Assembly (NCBI GenBank): GCA_913043285.1
Contig: CAJWML010000013.1
Coordinates: forward strand, 1-64,000
Length of the DNA stretch: 64,000 nucleotides
Direction: 5' to 3'
DNA from: CAKZNE01 sp002695025
GTDB taxonomy: Bacteria; Bacteroidota; Bacteroidia; Flavobacteriales; Schleiferiaceae
Shown here: one piece after another, positions 27,727 through 38,300 of the stretch
Position numbering within the stretch: position 1 is the first letter of the stretch
How the letters are laid out: the number at the start of each line of letters is the position of its first letter
Position numbers and translations under genes: made by a program
Notes under the pieces: generated by a model
Database searches by the model: none
What the model saw: only the letters and a program-made list of their open reading frames with translations
What the model was told of the DNA's origin: nothing

Positions 27727-28317
27727 TCAGAGGTTAAAAAGGTGGAGCAGGAGGATCCAGACTTCCACCTTAAGGTCCGTTTTTTGCCTTACAAAGTTCT
27801 TCAGTCCGCGCAAGGCAAAGCCCATCTGTACTTCCACCGTATTTTTTGAGATGTTCAGTTTTTGGGCAATCTCTTCGTAGGTGAGGTTTTCTTCGCGAGA
27901 GAGCTTGAAAATTTCCTTGCGCCTGGGGGTAAGGGAGTCCAGGGCATCCTGGTAAGCTTTCTTCATTTCCGCTTCTATCAGGGTATTGTCTGTTACCTCT
28001 GATGACGTAAAATCAAATGACTCAATATCTTCAATAGAAACAAGCTGGAATTTACGGGAGCGTACAAAGTCTATAGCTGCATTCCGGCTTACCACTCTCA
28101 GATAGGCCTGCAAAGAACCGCTTAGGGGTAATGATTCCCTTTTATTCCAGATCTTCAGGAAAATGTCACTGGTAAGTTCTTCGGAGGTTTCCCGGCTTTT
28201 AGTGATGCCAAGGCATAGGTAAAAAACAGGATTGTAGTTATCCCGAACGAAATGTTCAAAGGCAAAATGATTGCCTGCCCTTAGCTTTAAAACTATTTGC
28301 TTTTCCGTTCCCTCCAT
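27727..28317 (-). CDS. ECF RNA polymerase sigma factor of the FecR/SusC locus
   Basis: The frame is open to 28356, but the start MEGTEKQ at 28317 fits the family better (196 residues). Region 2 spans about 20-90 (AFEHFVRDNYNPVFYLCLGI, ELTSDIFLKIWNKR, LQAYLRVVSRNAAIDFVR) and region 4 about 125-180 (LTPRRKEIFKLSREENLTYEEIAQKLNISKNTVEVQM). It belongs to the sigma-70 group that works with FecR and SusC and should activate this locus when substrate passes SusC. The fecR gene follows after 90 bases. Confidence 0.93.
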   Translation of the reverse strand: MEGTEKQIVLKLRAGNHFAFEHFVRDNYNPVFYLCLGITKSRETSEELTSDIFLKIWNKRESLPLSGSLQAYLRVVSRNAAIDFVRSRKFQLVSIEDIESFDFTSSEVTDNTLIEAEMKKAYQDALDSLTPRRKEIFKLSREENLTYEEIAQKLNISKNTVEVQMGFALRGLKNFVRQKTDLKVEVWILLLHLFNL

Positions 28318-28452
28318 TGTTAAGGCTTGCTGAAAACAAATTAAACTAAAGGCCATTAATTTTAATCGTCCGGCTGCGTTAAGTTTAGGTTAATCCAATT
28401 GCTATCATTCATTAATCATGTGATTTTTAGTGCTATAGGTTGATTGTATTTC

Positions 28453-28489
28453 AAATAAAAACCCCCTGTACCTCGTGGTACAGGGGGTT
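28453..28489 (-). terminator. Rho-independent terminator of the 1806-residue repeat protein gene
   Basis: A perfect 13-bp stem (AACCCCCTGTACC/GGTACAGGGGGTT) with a 4-base loop, followed on the minus strand by TTTTATTT. It separates the giant repeat gene from the sigma gene. Confidence 0.9.
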
Positions 28490-28509
28490 AAGTTGGTTAT
28501 CGCAAAAGG

Positions 28510-31500
28510 CTATTTTATCAGTACAATCTCACTCAGGTCTTCATCCTGGGTCTTTAACCCTATAACCACTGATTGCAGGTGCGTGAATTTAGAGGCCAGC
28601 TCCATAAGATCAGGGAAGGTATAGGTATATCGGCCTTGTGGTATCCTTACTTTCTCAAAGTGCAGCAGGCTTCCGTCAAGATTGGCCATGTAGATGGTTA
28701 TTTCCTGCGCAGTCGGAGATTCGTATAAGATATGGATCTTATGATGTGCCGGGTTGGGGAATACCGAGAACTGAAGCGGATTGGTGTTATAAGGCTCTTC
28801 CGTTACCAGCTTATCCGGTCCGGTCGGTGTTGTTACAGTGCTATTCCAGGTCCACTCCTCCGTGTTCGTATAAGAATCTGTCAACAGGGTGTTCACTGAA
28901 TGATCAGGCGTTACCTGGGCGGCCGGATTGTTGGTCAGTGAATCGCAATAGGCATTAGCCGAATCGCGATAGGTCACTACCAACGCGTCACCAAACTGCC
29001 AGATGGAATCTGTTTGGATGTAGATCATATTATTGTTAGCCAGGTAGATGGAGTCCTGATAGGGATCATACAAGTAGTTCCAATATGCACGGACTGAGTC
29101 GGACCAGGCATAGAAGTTACTGTAGTGCAATGACCAGGTTGAATCCTGCCAGTTGGATGTCAACAGGTTGAGCCAGTAGTAGGCTGAATCCGATTGAGCG
29201 GTTATGGTACTGTCATACCAGGTGTGTAATGAATCACCATAGGTGTGGGTGCTGTCATTCCAGGCTCTGGCCGAATCTGTGGTAGCAGCGATAATAGGCA
29301 GATGGTAGTTGTTGGTCGAATCCATCCACACCGTTATCACACTATAGAGCAGCGTATAGTACTCAGTGCTATCGGTATAAGATATCAGCGAATCAACACT
29401 TTGCATAGCCGTGGCGCTTCGGGTATTGAAGTCATTGGAATTCCAGGTGTAGGCGGAGTCTGCAAACTCTGAGTACACATCATTATAATGGCGATAGGTG
29501 GAATCAACCCAGGCTTGCACCGGTCCGTAACACGGCCCCATCAGGTAATAGTTAAGCGAGTCGCAGGAGGCGCGGGCAGAATCTTCCCATGCTATGCGTT
29601 GCTGCTCCCTGAGGCTGTAAATAGAATCGGCATACTGGTAACCCGTTTCTACAGTGGCTATGTATAGATCATAATCATTATTCCAGGCGTACACTGAATC
29701 GCTGTAAGCGTAGATGGAATCATTGTACAAGGTCCTGGCGTTGTTGTTATAATTCAGGATGGAGTCGTTGACCTGGTTAACGTAGTTGTAACAGCTGGAA
29801 ACCGGATCGGGATTCAATTCATTACAATAACCATAGGCTGAATCAACGGCCATGTTTCGCTGCATCTCAAGGAAGCTGAAAGTAGAATCTGCAAAGGTCA
29901 TAGCCATGTTATTAGCATTGAAATATTGGGTGGAATCACTGGTTGCCATGTAAACGGAGTCGTTATAAGCATAGGCTGAATCCAGGTAGGTGAGCCTCAG
30001 ATTATCATTGTAGAAATACAGTGAATCCGAGAATGTCATCACCAGGCCATAACAACTGGTATCAGGCGGCAGTGGTGGATTATTTAGTGAATCGCAGTAG
30101 GCATAGGCCGAATCCATCCAGGCGTACCTTAGGTTCTCCATGATGAGGAAAATTGAATCTGCCACCAGGATAGATGCATCGTAGTTATCAAGATATTTTT
30201 GGTAATCATCATCCTGTAGATAAATTTCATAGTGGTAAGCTTCGGCTGAATCAATGTAGCTTATCCTGAACTGGTCATTGACCATGAAAACAGAATCTGA
30301 ATAAGCTGTTGCAAGACCGTAACAGCTGGTGTCAGCTGGCATAGGTGGATTGTAAAGCGAATCGCAATAGGCATAGGCTGAATCGGAATAAAGGCTTACA
30401 ACATCATTAACGGCTGTCCATGCTGAATCAGACCAGGCCATGATGTTCTGTTCATGGTACATGTAGATGGAGTCATTTTCTGAATCAAAAATTCCGGAAG
30501 CCCAATTGATCATGGAGTCTGTCCATAAGATTACCCCGCTTAAGGCCTCACCCCATAGAGAATCTGTGCCGTATATTACCAATTGATTGGCCCAGGCTTG
30601 GGCAGAATCCGTCTTGTAGGTGATTATGGAGTCATTCCAGGTGTGGGTGGAGTCCCCGATGGTATAGGTTGTGTCATTCCACCCCCGTGCGGAATCTTCA
30701 AGCGCTGTGATCAGGCTGTTGTAGAAAGTGCCGGTAGAGTCTCCCCATGGCGTAATTACATTGGCAGACCACCAGTTGTTGCTGGAGTCATTGTAACTCT
30801 GGGCCATGGCAATAAATGCGTTGATGTCACTTTGGTAGCGGTTGCTATGATCATTATCATTCCAACTGTTGGCTGAATCCAGGTAGAGCGACATAAGACT
30901 GTTATGATAGCTATAGGTTGAGTCCATCCACAATTGTACGGGCCCGTAACACGGATCCATTTCACCAGGATTCAGTGAGTCACAATACGCAAAGGCCGAA
31001 TCCAGTTGCAGGGAGAACCGGTCACGGTCAATATCCAGGATGGAATCCACATAAGAGGTGGCTTCATTTACATTGATGAGGTACTGGATATAGTTGTGAT
31101 CTGCAGCGAATAAGGTATGATGGTAAGCCTGCACAGAGTCCATCATAGTCGTTTCGATACTCTCGTTGTAAGACCATATGGAGTCTTGCCATGTCATGAT
31201 CTGATCTGTACAGGAATTGGCCAGTGAATCGCAGTAAGCATAGGCCGAGTCATTCCAACTCATCAATTGTGCATCATAGAAATAATAGATAGAGTCAGAC
31301 TGTGCGGAGATCAGGTTGAGGTTATACTCGTACTGACCATAATCATTGTCATAGACATATACCGAATCATTGTAGGCATAAGCTGAATCGGTGAAGGCCA
31401 TTCTCAGGCTGTCCATATAGGCATAAGCTGAATCGTGATGGGCGGAAATGGTGGCGTAACAGTCCTCGTCAGAAGGAAGTGCCGGGCCATCAGCAGGCTG

Positions 31501-33930
31501 GTAGTTGAAGATAGAGTCACAAGCTGTATAGGCCGAGTCCATCCAGCTCACACGGAAAGCGTCAAGGTGCTGGTACACCGAATCACTGGAGTAAAAGGCC
31601 AGCCATTTGGCCTGCTGGTACCATTCAGGATCATTATTTACCGTGTACAAGGAATCCACGTAAGCAGATGCTGAGTCATGAAAAGCTTCACTCACCATTT
31701 TGTTCTGCTCCTCCCATGAGTTGCCATACGTCAGGATCTCATCGTAACAGCTTACACCTGGTTCGCCCCATGAGGCGGGGTCAAACTGGGCATTACAGAG
31801 TTCTGTGGCGGCATTGATAGCGGCCTGTATGTTGGTGTGCAGGTTTTGCAAAAGGTCATCAGCAAATTGGTTTGCGGTGGACAGATTCATCTGGTACGTT
31901 AGGGTATCCTGTGTGGCCAAAAGAACCGAATCCTCATAGGCTGTGGTGGAATCAATGAAAGCTGTCCGGCTAAGACCGGCATTCTCATACAGAGAGTCGG
32001 CCATTACAATGATAAGATCATAACAATCCGATTCAGGAATGATACCACGAGGTGTAAATTCAATGCCGCAGGCTGCGTAGGCGGAGTCTGCCCAGTTATA
32101 GAGCTGGTTCAAATGGCTGTTTTGAAGATCAATAGATGCGCGGTAGGCCGCCTCTCTTTCCATATAATAGAGGTTAGTGTCACCGGAAAGAGCCAGGATA
32201 GAATCATGATAACCGTAAGCAGAGTCACGGAAAGACTGGGTGGCAAAATCTATCAGGTTGTAAATAGAGTCCGTAAGATGTTGCAGACTTTCCTGGCAGG
32301 TATCTTCAACTATAGGTGGTGTTGGCAGATGAATGGAATCACAGCCCTGGAAAGCACTGGCTACCCATTCTTGTAAAGGCGTATTGTGATAATTGTAAAT
32401 GGAATCCCCTGCTGAAGTATAGACCTGCTGCCTTAGCGCGTATATGACGGAATCATTATCCAGGGCGTAAAGAGAATCATTGTAAGCCGTTGTAGAATCA
32501 AGGAATACAGTACGAAGGCTATTGTTGAAGAGATCAACCGAATCAGCATAGTGCAGGATCTCATTATAGCAGGTTGATTCAAAAAGTGAATCATTTGGTG
32601 TGCTTATTAAGTCGCAATAGGCGGTTACAGAGTCTATGTAAACCACCCGGGTAGAATCGTAAACATTGAAAATAGAATCACCGAAAGCCAGGGCAGACGT
32701 ATTGCTTTGGTTGTAAGCTACAGTATCATTGTTGTAAGCAAATACCGAATCATTGTAGGTGTAAGCTGAATCCAGTATCTCATTATGGATAATGGTGATC
32801 TGGTTAAATATGAGGTTGTTGAGCTGCTGTGCCTGTGTATAACAATCTCCGGAAGGCACCGCTTCCTGATCAAAGAGTGAGTCACACACGGCATAGGCAG
32901 AATCATTCCAGGTCATCAGCAAAGTATCCTGGAAGCTCTTCAGGGAGTCGCTAAGCTGAAAAGCCCTGTTGATGTTGGTGAGGTATAAGGCTGTATCCTG
33001 GTTTTGAGCAAACAGAACATCACTGTAGCTAAGGATGGAGTCGAGCAGGTTATCCGCCAGAATTTCATGGACGGTTGTGGCAGAGTCATTCCAGGCTAAA
33101 ATACGCTCGTAACAATCTCTTACCGTGTCTGCCTGAAAGTATTCACCCATATCATCATCCAGTTGATCCTCCACGTCTTCCGGATCCAAAACCTCATCAT
33201 AGAACTTAACATCGTCAATATTAAGGTTGCCGGTGTTTCGCGAAGAACCCAGGTACCAGTATAGGAATTGATCCATAGGGCGGTGAGAAAGGTAACTGTG
33301 ATAGGAATAGGTTTTAACCTTATACGGGTTGGTAGGCATTGCCGCATCCGGCACCTGTATATAAAGATCAGTACCCTCACCACTGGAAACATATACCAGC
33401 TTAACCCAGGCACCCACAGGGGCCTGGGACCTCAGGTCCATGGTGTATTCGTTAAAATGGTATTCCCAGTGTTTGGGGTCGCTCCCTGCCTGCTCTCCGT
33501 AAAGATAAGAGCTGTAGTATCCCTCTGCAGGGTCATGGTTCAACTTAATAACTGAAGTGGAGTCGCCAGGATAGCGCCCGGTATTGAAAATAAGCGTTGA
33601 TTTTTCCAGATCATCATACCGCAGCCAACATGAGAAGGTGATATGCTGCTGAAAAATACTATCGGACAGCAGGCTATCCATTTTGGCTAGTTGCTGGAGA
33701 TCCTGGAACTCCACAAAACTTCCCGGTGCCAGGCTTATAGCACCTGTTGGGTTGTTGGAGCGGTCGGCAGAAGGTTGTGCATTTCCCTTAATGGTTAAAA
33801 GATCCCAGCCCCTGAGGCTTTCGGAATAAGCTGAATTGTAATCCATAGGGTAGTGGATCACGGGATCGCCCTGGGAAAAGGCGGTAATAGCTGTTAATAG
33901 CATTAGCAGGCTAGACCACAGTTTTTTCAT
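28510..33930 (-). CDS. Giant secreted Asp-Ser/Tyr-rich repeat protein with LamG-like head and T9SS tail
   Basis: The product is 1806 residues with a signal peptide ending in TAFSQ. Residues about 22-265 form a LamG/concanavalin-like sandwich (ITFSCWLRYDD, GAWVKLVYV, LNIDDVKFYDEVLDPED). Residues about 275-1700 consist of 13 units that each begin with Cys-Tyr or a related CQ/CT start. Eleven units have about 83-96 residues and units 9 and 13 about 200. A typical unit has CY, then a DS-x5-DS-type ladder (FxDSAYAYNDSVY), a YND/NND step, and WxDSAYAYCDSL, followed by a Pro-rich linker. Asp-Ser pairs recur about every 7 or 14 residues, and there are two cysteines per unit. The last 80 residues (FSVFPNPAHHKIHI to SEIVLIK) are a type A sorting domain. 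I know no named family for the repeats. A stalk-like, possibly cation-binding adhesin is a guess. Confidence 0.75.
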   Translation of the reverse strand: MKKLWSSLLMLLTAITAFSQGDPVIHYPMDYNSAYSESLRGWDLLTIKGNAQPSADRSNNPTGAISLAPGSFVEFQDLQQLAKMDSLLSDSIFQQHITFSCWLRYDDLEKSTLIFNTGRYPGDSTSVIKLNHDPAEGYYSSYLYGEQAGSDPKHWEYHFNEYTMDLRSQAPVGAWVKLVYVSSGEGTDLYIQVPDAAMPTNPYKVKTYSYHSYLSHRPMDQFLYWYLGSSRNTGNLNIDDVKFYDEVLDPEDVEDQLDDDMGEYFQADTVRDCYERILAWNDSATTVHEILADNLLDSILSYSDVLFAQNQDTALYLTNINRAFQLSDSLKSFQDTLLMTWNDSAYAVCDSLFDQEAVPSGDCYTQAQQLNNLIFNQITIIHNEILDSAYTYNDSVFAYNNDTVAYNQSNTSALAFGDSIFNVYDSTRVVYIDSVTAYCDLISTPNDSLFESTCYNEILHYADSVDLFNNSLRTVFLDSTTAYNDSLYALDNDSVIYALRQQVYTSAGDSIYNYHNTPLQEWVASAFQGCDSIHLPTPPIVEDTCQESLQHLTDSIYNLIDFATQSFRDSAYGYHDSILALSGDTNLYYMEREAAYRASIDLQNSHLNQLYNWADSAYAACGIEFTPRGIIPESDCYDLIIVMADSLYENAGLSRTAFIDSTTAYEDSVLLATQDTLTYQMNLSTANQFADDLLQNLHTNIQAAINAATELCNAQFDPASWGEPGVSCYDEILTYGNSWEEQNKMVSEAFHDSASAYVDSLYTVNNDPEWYQQAKWLAFYSSDSVYQHLDAFRVSWMDSAYTACDSIFNYQPADGPALPSDEDCYATISAHHDSAYAYMDSLRMAFTDSAYAYNDSVYVYDNDYGQYEYNLNLISAQSDSIYYFYDAQLMSWNDSAYAYCDSLANSCTDQIMTWQDSIWSYNESIETTMMDSVQAYHHTLFAADHNYIQYLINVNEATSYVDSILDIDRDRFSLQLDSAFAYCDSLNPGEMDPCYGPVQLWMDSTYSYHNSLMSLYLDSANSWNDNDHSNRYQSDINAFIAMAQSYNDSSNNWWSANVITPWGDSTGTFYNSLITALEDSARGWNDTTYTIGDSTHTWNDSIITYKTDSAQAWANQLVIYGTDSLWGEALSGVILWTDSMINWASGIFDSENDSIYMYHEQNIMAWSDSAWTAVNDVVSLYSDSAYAYCDSLYNPPMPADTSCYGLATAYSDSVFMVNDQFRISYIDSAEAYHYEIYLQDDDYQKYLDNYDASILVADSIFLIMENLRYAWMDSAYAYCDSLNNPPLPPDTSCYGLVMTFSDSLYFYNDNLRLTYLDSAYAYNDSVYMATSDSTQYFNANNMAMTFADSTFSFLEMQRNMAVDSAYGYCNELNPDPVSSCYNYVNQVNDSILNYNNNARTLYNDSIYAYSDSVYAWNNDYDLYIATVETGYQYADSIYSLREQQRIAWEDSARASCDSLNYYLMGPCYGPVQAWVDSTYRHYNDVYSEFADSAYTWNSNDFNTRSATAMQSVDSLISYTDSTEYYTLLYSVITVWMDSTNNYHLPIIAATTDSARAWNDSTHTYGDSLHTWYDSTITAQSDSAYYWLNLLTSNWQDSTWSLHYSNFYAWSDSVRAYWNYLYDPYQDSIYLANNNMIYIQTDSIWQFGDALVVTYRDSANAYCDSLTNNPAAQVTPDHSVNTLLTDSYTNTEEWTWNSTVTTPTGPDKLVTEEPYNTNPLQFSVFPNPAHHKIHILYESPTAQEITIYMANLDGSLLHFEKVRIPQGRYTYTFPDLMELASKFTHLQSVVIGLKTQDEDLSEIVLIK

Positions 33931-34156
33931 GGTTTCACGGGTTTATGAAGTGATGTTGAGTTGCTTTTTTAAGGGAAGTGCGCAGAAATGCACCCAGGTA
34001 CTATTAGGCGGGTAGAAATATTTATAGGGAGGAAAAAAACGGGTAAGGGCATAGTACCATCAAAAAGAAAAAGACACTTACCCTACAAAGCCATGTAAAT
34101 GATTGCCTGGTGCAAATACATCATAACTCTCAATTAGTAATTAATAACGTGTAATA
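33931..34156. promoter_or_regulatory. Divergent intergenic region with inverted repeat
   Basis: These 226 bases must hold the promoters of the giant repeat gene (-) and of the 34157 operon (+). A GGGTAAG/CTTACCC inverted repeat (34041-34047 and 34077-34083) and a GTGC/GCAC pair near 33977-33992 are visible. No exact TAnnTTTG box was found. Shared control of both sides is plausible but unproven. Confidence 0.4.
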
Positions 34157-35281
34157 ATGAAAAATTTAGTTCGGTCAATTTCTGTTGGTCTGTTGGTATT
34201 TGTGGTACATAATCTGGCCTGTGGCCAAAGCCTTACGGCTACAGACTTTCTTGACGTACAAGCCAGCCAGGATCAAGCTTATATCGGTTTATACAAATCA
34301 GGAACTTCCGGGGTGGACTGGGGGAACTTCATCACTTCCGAGGCTAATAATTTTACCATGGGTGCCTACGCTAATTCTTCATCGGGTACTGGTCAGTTCA
34401 ATTTCCTGGAGTATAAATATGCACCGGACCAATGGGGTAGCTATTACTACTATCTCAATTTAAAGACACCAACAACTCATACCTCTTACCTGCAACTTGA
34501 CGCAGACTTTGTGAATCTGGGAAGGAATAAGGCTATTTCAGCTTTCAACAATGAGTTTTCTATAACCAACGCACATGGGCAATATGGTTCGGGCTTAACA
34601 TGGTTCACTTACTATGAACCAAGTAATCCCAGTTCGAGAAACGGTGGGGTAAGGGCTTATCTTACAGCTGATGGGCAGGAGTTTTATTTTGAGAATTATT
34701 TCAATGATTATGAAATACCTTTTTTCAAAGCGGTAACGTGGAAACACCTTGAAATAAATGCGGAGAATAGGGAGATTTATCTTAACCCAACAAGAAAATT
34801 AGTGGGTTCAAACCATACTGGAGATTGGGGGACGGTAACCATCAACTCTTATAAAAAAGTTCAAAATACCGCTCTTACAGTTAGTGGTGCTACTTATATT
34901 GCTAACCCCAATGATACCAGTGCACGTACCAATGCGGCATTTGATCCCAATGGTGCCAATAAATACCTTCTCAAGGTAGAAAGTGGTGTGCTCAGCGAAG
35001 ATTTTGCCCTGGCCAGCGTGGCCAACTGGCCGGATTATGTTTTCAAACCCGGTTACGATCTTCTTAGCCTGCAGCAGGTGGAAGAACACATTGAAGAATG
35101 TGGTCATTTGCCAGGTATACCCTCTGAAACTGAAGTTAAAGACAATGGCTATAGCATGGGAGATATGGATGCCAAACTCCTTGAAAAAATCGAAGAACTC
35201 ACGCTTTACCTGCTTGACCAACAGGAGCAGATCCAATCACTACAAGAGCAGGTTCAACATCTGAAAGCTACCCGCCAATAA
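34157..35281 (+). CDS. Secreted tail-fibre-like protein with LPGIPS C-terminal domain
   Basis: The product is 374 residues with a signal peptide ending in ACGQ. The body (about 25-270) is rich in Gly, Asn, Ser and Tyr, as in phage-tail-like beta structures. The end (about 285-374) is the module common in Bacteroidota secreted proteins: DYVFKPGYDLLSLQQVEEHI, HLPGIPSETEV, GYSMGDMDAKLLEKIEELTLYLL and a final coiled coil (LDQQEQIQSLQEQVQHLK). This module resembles the intramolecular-chaperone tail of fibre proteins and usually forms trimers. It opens the three-gene + strand operon; the next gene begins 32 bases on. The role is probably a structural surface protein. Confidence 0.7.
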   Translation: MKNLVRSISVGLLVFVVHNLACGQSLTATDFLDVQASQDQAYIGLYKSGTSGVDWGNFITSEANNFTMGAYANSSSGTGQFNFLEYKYAPDQWGSYYYYLNLKTPTTHTSYLQLDADFVNLGRNKAISAFNNEFSITNAHGQYGSGLTWFTYYEPSNPSSRNGGVRAYLTADGQEFYFENYFNDYEIPFFKAVTWKHLEINAENREIYLNPTRKLVGSNHTGDWGTVTINSYKKVQNTALTVSGATYIANPNDTSARTNAAFDPNGANKYLLKVESGVLSEDFALASVANWPDYVFKPGYDLLSLQQVEEHIEECGHLPGIPSETEVKDNGYSMGDMDAKLLEKIEELTLYLLDQQEQIQSLQEQVQHLKATRQ

Positions 35282-35313
35282 AAGAAAGCCTGTCCAACTA
35301 AAACCAACGGATT

Positions 35314-38300
35314 ATGACAAAAAATAACCCGGTTATAAGAACTACAGATGTATGGGCTTTACTGCTCTTCTTAATGCCCTGCCTGGTGTGGTCACAAAGC
35401 AACCGTGCCATTGAGGAAAGGCTGGATCGTGATGACCCTGATAATTTCCTGAACTCTTATAACCTCGACACCAATTTTTACGACCTAAGTTTTTACCTGC
35501 GTAATATTCTGGATATCAATGAAGATCCTATCCAGAAGCCAGAAGCCGTATTTGGAAGCGAAACCAACCATACCGGGCTGAACTTTTTCATGTACAACCC
35601 TTCAGTCCCAATTCCTCAGATAATCTTTAATGGTGTGCCACAAGGGCCTCCGTTCTGGAAACAGCCACTTATTGACTGGTATAAAATTAACCCTGACGGA
35701 AGCAGCGGACAGTTTGGTACCGACTATTTTGTGGCTGGAGAATGCAGCTATATACCGGCTTTGCAGGATCAGAATGAGATGTATGGTTTTCTCTGCTTTA
35801 ACCCGGCTGAAGTTTACGATGCCCAGTTTCCGCAAAAATTTTATGGAAATAACGGTGGCCTGTATTCATTTGCCGAAGACCAGGTAGGTATTGGGTTTGA
35901 TTTTTCCTATGCATGGGAGGGGTTTAAAGACCTGAATGCCTTTTATCTGCCAGCCGTGGGGAGGATACCCCTGCAGGTTTTCAAGAGAATGCCCAACTCA
36001 GTTTCTGTAACCTCCAACCATCTGAACATCAATGATACACTGGGGTATAACCGTTTGGAGAGTGTCATGCCTGAAATGCACTTTTTCAAAGGGTATTCAG
36101 AGTACAATGAATTCCTGGTTACCCATTATGGCCTTGATACGGCAAATGGCGATCAATACCAGGATATGCAGAAAAATTACAATGGTATGGGTAGCAGTAT
36201 GTTGTCAAAGTACAGCATATTGCCGGTACCTGCTAAAACACCTGTTACAGTAAGCCTGGATGCCAACTACGATGAGGTGCTGCTCATTGCCCTGGATACT
36301 ATGATGTCTGAGGAAGGGCTTTTGGCCAACTCAACGCGTATCAGTGGCGAGCTGGGTTATTGGAATATAAGCGGAGAGAAAACAGCATTTTCATGGTATC
36401 AGCTAAACCTGGCAGATGAGAACGGTGTGCAGACCTTTTACGAGGATTACCCTTTTCTCCTTCTCCTAAGCAGTGAAATTGATACCACCAGGTTTGATAA
36501 CTATAACAACGAGGCACCTTACGGTGTAACCGCCTTTCTGGGTGGTGATATGGGTATGAGTAATCCCCTGGCCCAAAATCCTTTTCCACTTATGGAGGGG
36601 GTAGCAGTTACTCCGTTTGTAACCACTATTTACAATATGCCGCATTGCATTCCGCTGGAATGTAAAAACCCTGAGCGTATGCATGGTACCATTGGCGTGG
36701 AGATGGACGCCAATGATTTGCGTATGTACTATCTCGCTACTGATTTTGCTGCTGAGCAGTTACTGGAAGAAGATGGCTATTACAGTACTTACATCAGGCC
36801 GGCCGGTAAGGGCGATAATGGAGAGGTTTATAACCTCTATCGTATGGATGGCCGTTGGGATACCATTAATGGATCGCCTGTTCAGGATCCCTTTTTGGCT
36901 GATGAACTGGTCTATTTTGATCTTACCGATTTCGGCCCGTGGCCATTGATAGATAGTGCGGCTCTTGATGTGAATCACCGCACACGCAGATCACCTGTAG
37001 GCTCTATAACCGCAGAGGTAAAGGGTACCAATTTTCAGCTCAAGGAATTAAAGCAGGGTGAAAAGTTCTACTATCATAATATCACCCAGCTTTATAACAC
37101 TAACCTGCAAACCCACGGTTTAACAAATAGCGATTTTACATCCCTCTCAAAAGCCGGAGGGCTGCTTAAGGTGTTTACTACTCCAGGTCAGAAGTTTTAC
37201 GCTATTGCCAGTGCACAATCCCAGTTTTCGGTGAATGATCAGGCCCAATATGGGTCCGATGACTGGGTAGTAACTCAAAAAGAGCCACTCTTTCAGGCCC
37301 GCGATAATGATGGCCATACTAAGGATTTCTACCTGTATGAAATATTTTGTCACCGAGAGTCCTATGTTCTTAAAATGCAGCCTGATGGGCCCATGGTCAT
37401 TGGTAATGATGTACAGGTACTGGGCCCGCAAAAAAACTCAGTTAACAGTTTTATGTACGATAAGGCAAACGGGGGTGTGGATTACATAGTTTGTGCCCAC
37501 CGTGGGTTCTGGCGTGATCCCGGGGTGCCTGAAAATAATATCCCGGCCTTTAATGCTTCTTTAAGTTTAGGCGCGCCTAATGTTCGTGATGGGGTGCAGA
37601 ATATCAATATGATTGAGCTTGATGTTAAAATAACCAAGGATCAGGTGTTGGTGCTTTTTCATGACGATCAGCTTTGGCGTTTAAGCAGCCTGATGGATAA
37701 TGTTAATTTACAACCTTCGGAACTTCAAAACCTTGAAGGAACCCTGATCACCAAAATAAACTGGAATAACCCCGCCACTAAAATGGCTATTCAAAAGAGT
37801 GATGGCAGTGGTAATATTTATGTAACCCTGCCACCTCTTAAAAATGCCAGGCCCAAAGATCGCTTTGGCAATGTTGTTGACATCAGCATGATGTCATTGG
37901 AAGAGGCCCTTCTTTTTCTCAAGGAGAAAAATATTATGATAGCTCTTGATAAGATAACCGGGCAAATCACAAGGGTTTTTGAAGCTGCTTTGCGTACCGA
38001 TACTGAGGACCTGATATTACTGAAGGGTAATGCCGGTAGTTACCATCCTGATAAGCTTCAGAAAAGCTTTGGGATTGTAATGGATCAGATTTTCTATACC
38101 CCCTATTTGTTTTCAGAAACAACGTATACCAATAATGAGGGTAATGTCCGAGATTCCTATCAAACAGTTCAGGATTTTATTGAGAAGGATTCATGGAATA
38201 TACCGGGCTTTGAGATTCAACTTAAGACAGATGCTTCCCATGCTCCGGATTATAAACAGGAGATGAACAGGGCTCTGAGAGGATGGATAGCCGAAAATAA

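Noticed and set aside
28510..33930. Possible CRISPR-like or direct-repeat DNA array
   Set aside because: The repetition is at protein level within one open frame. DNA copies are diverged and have no constant spacer length.
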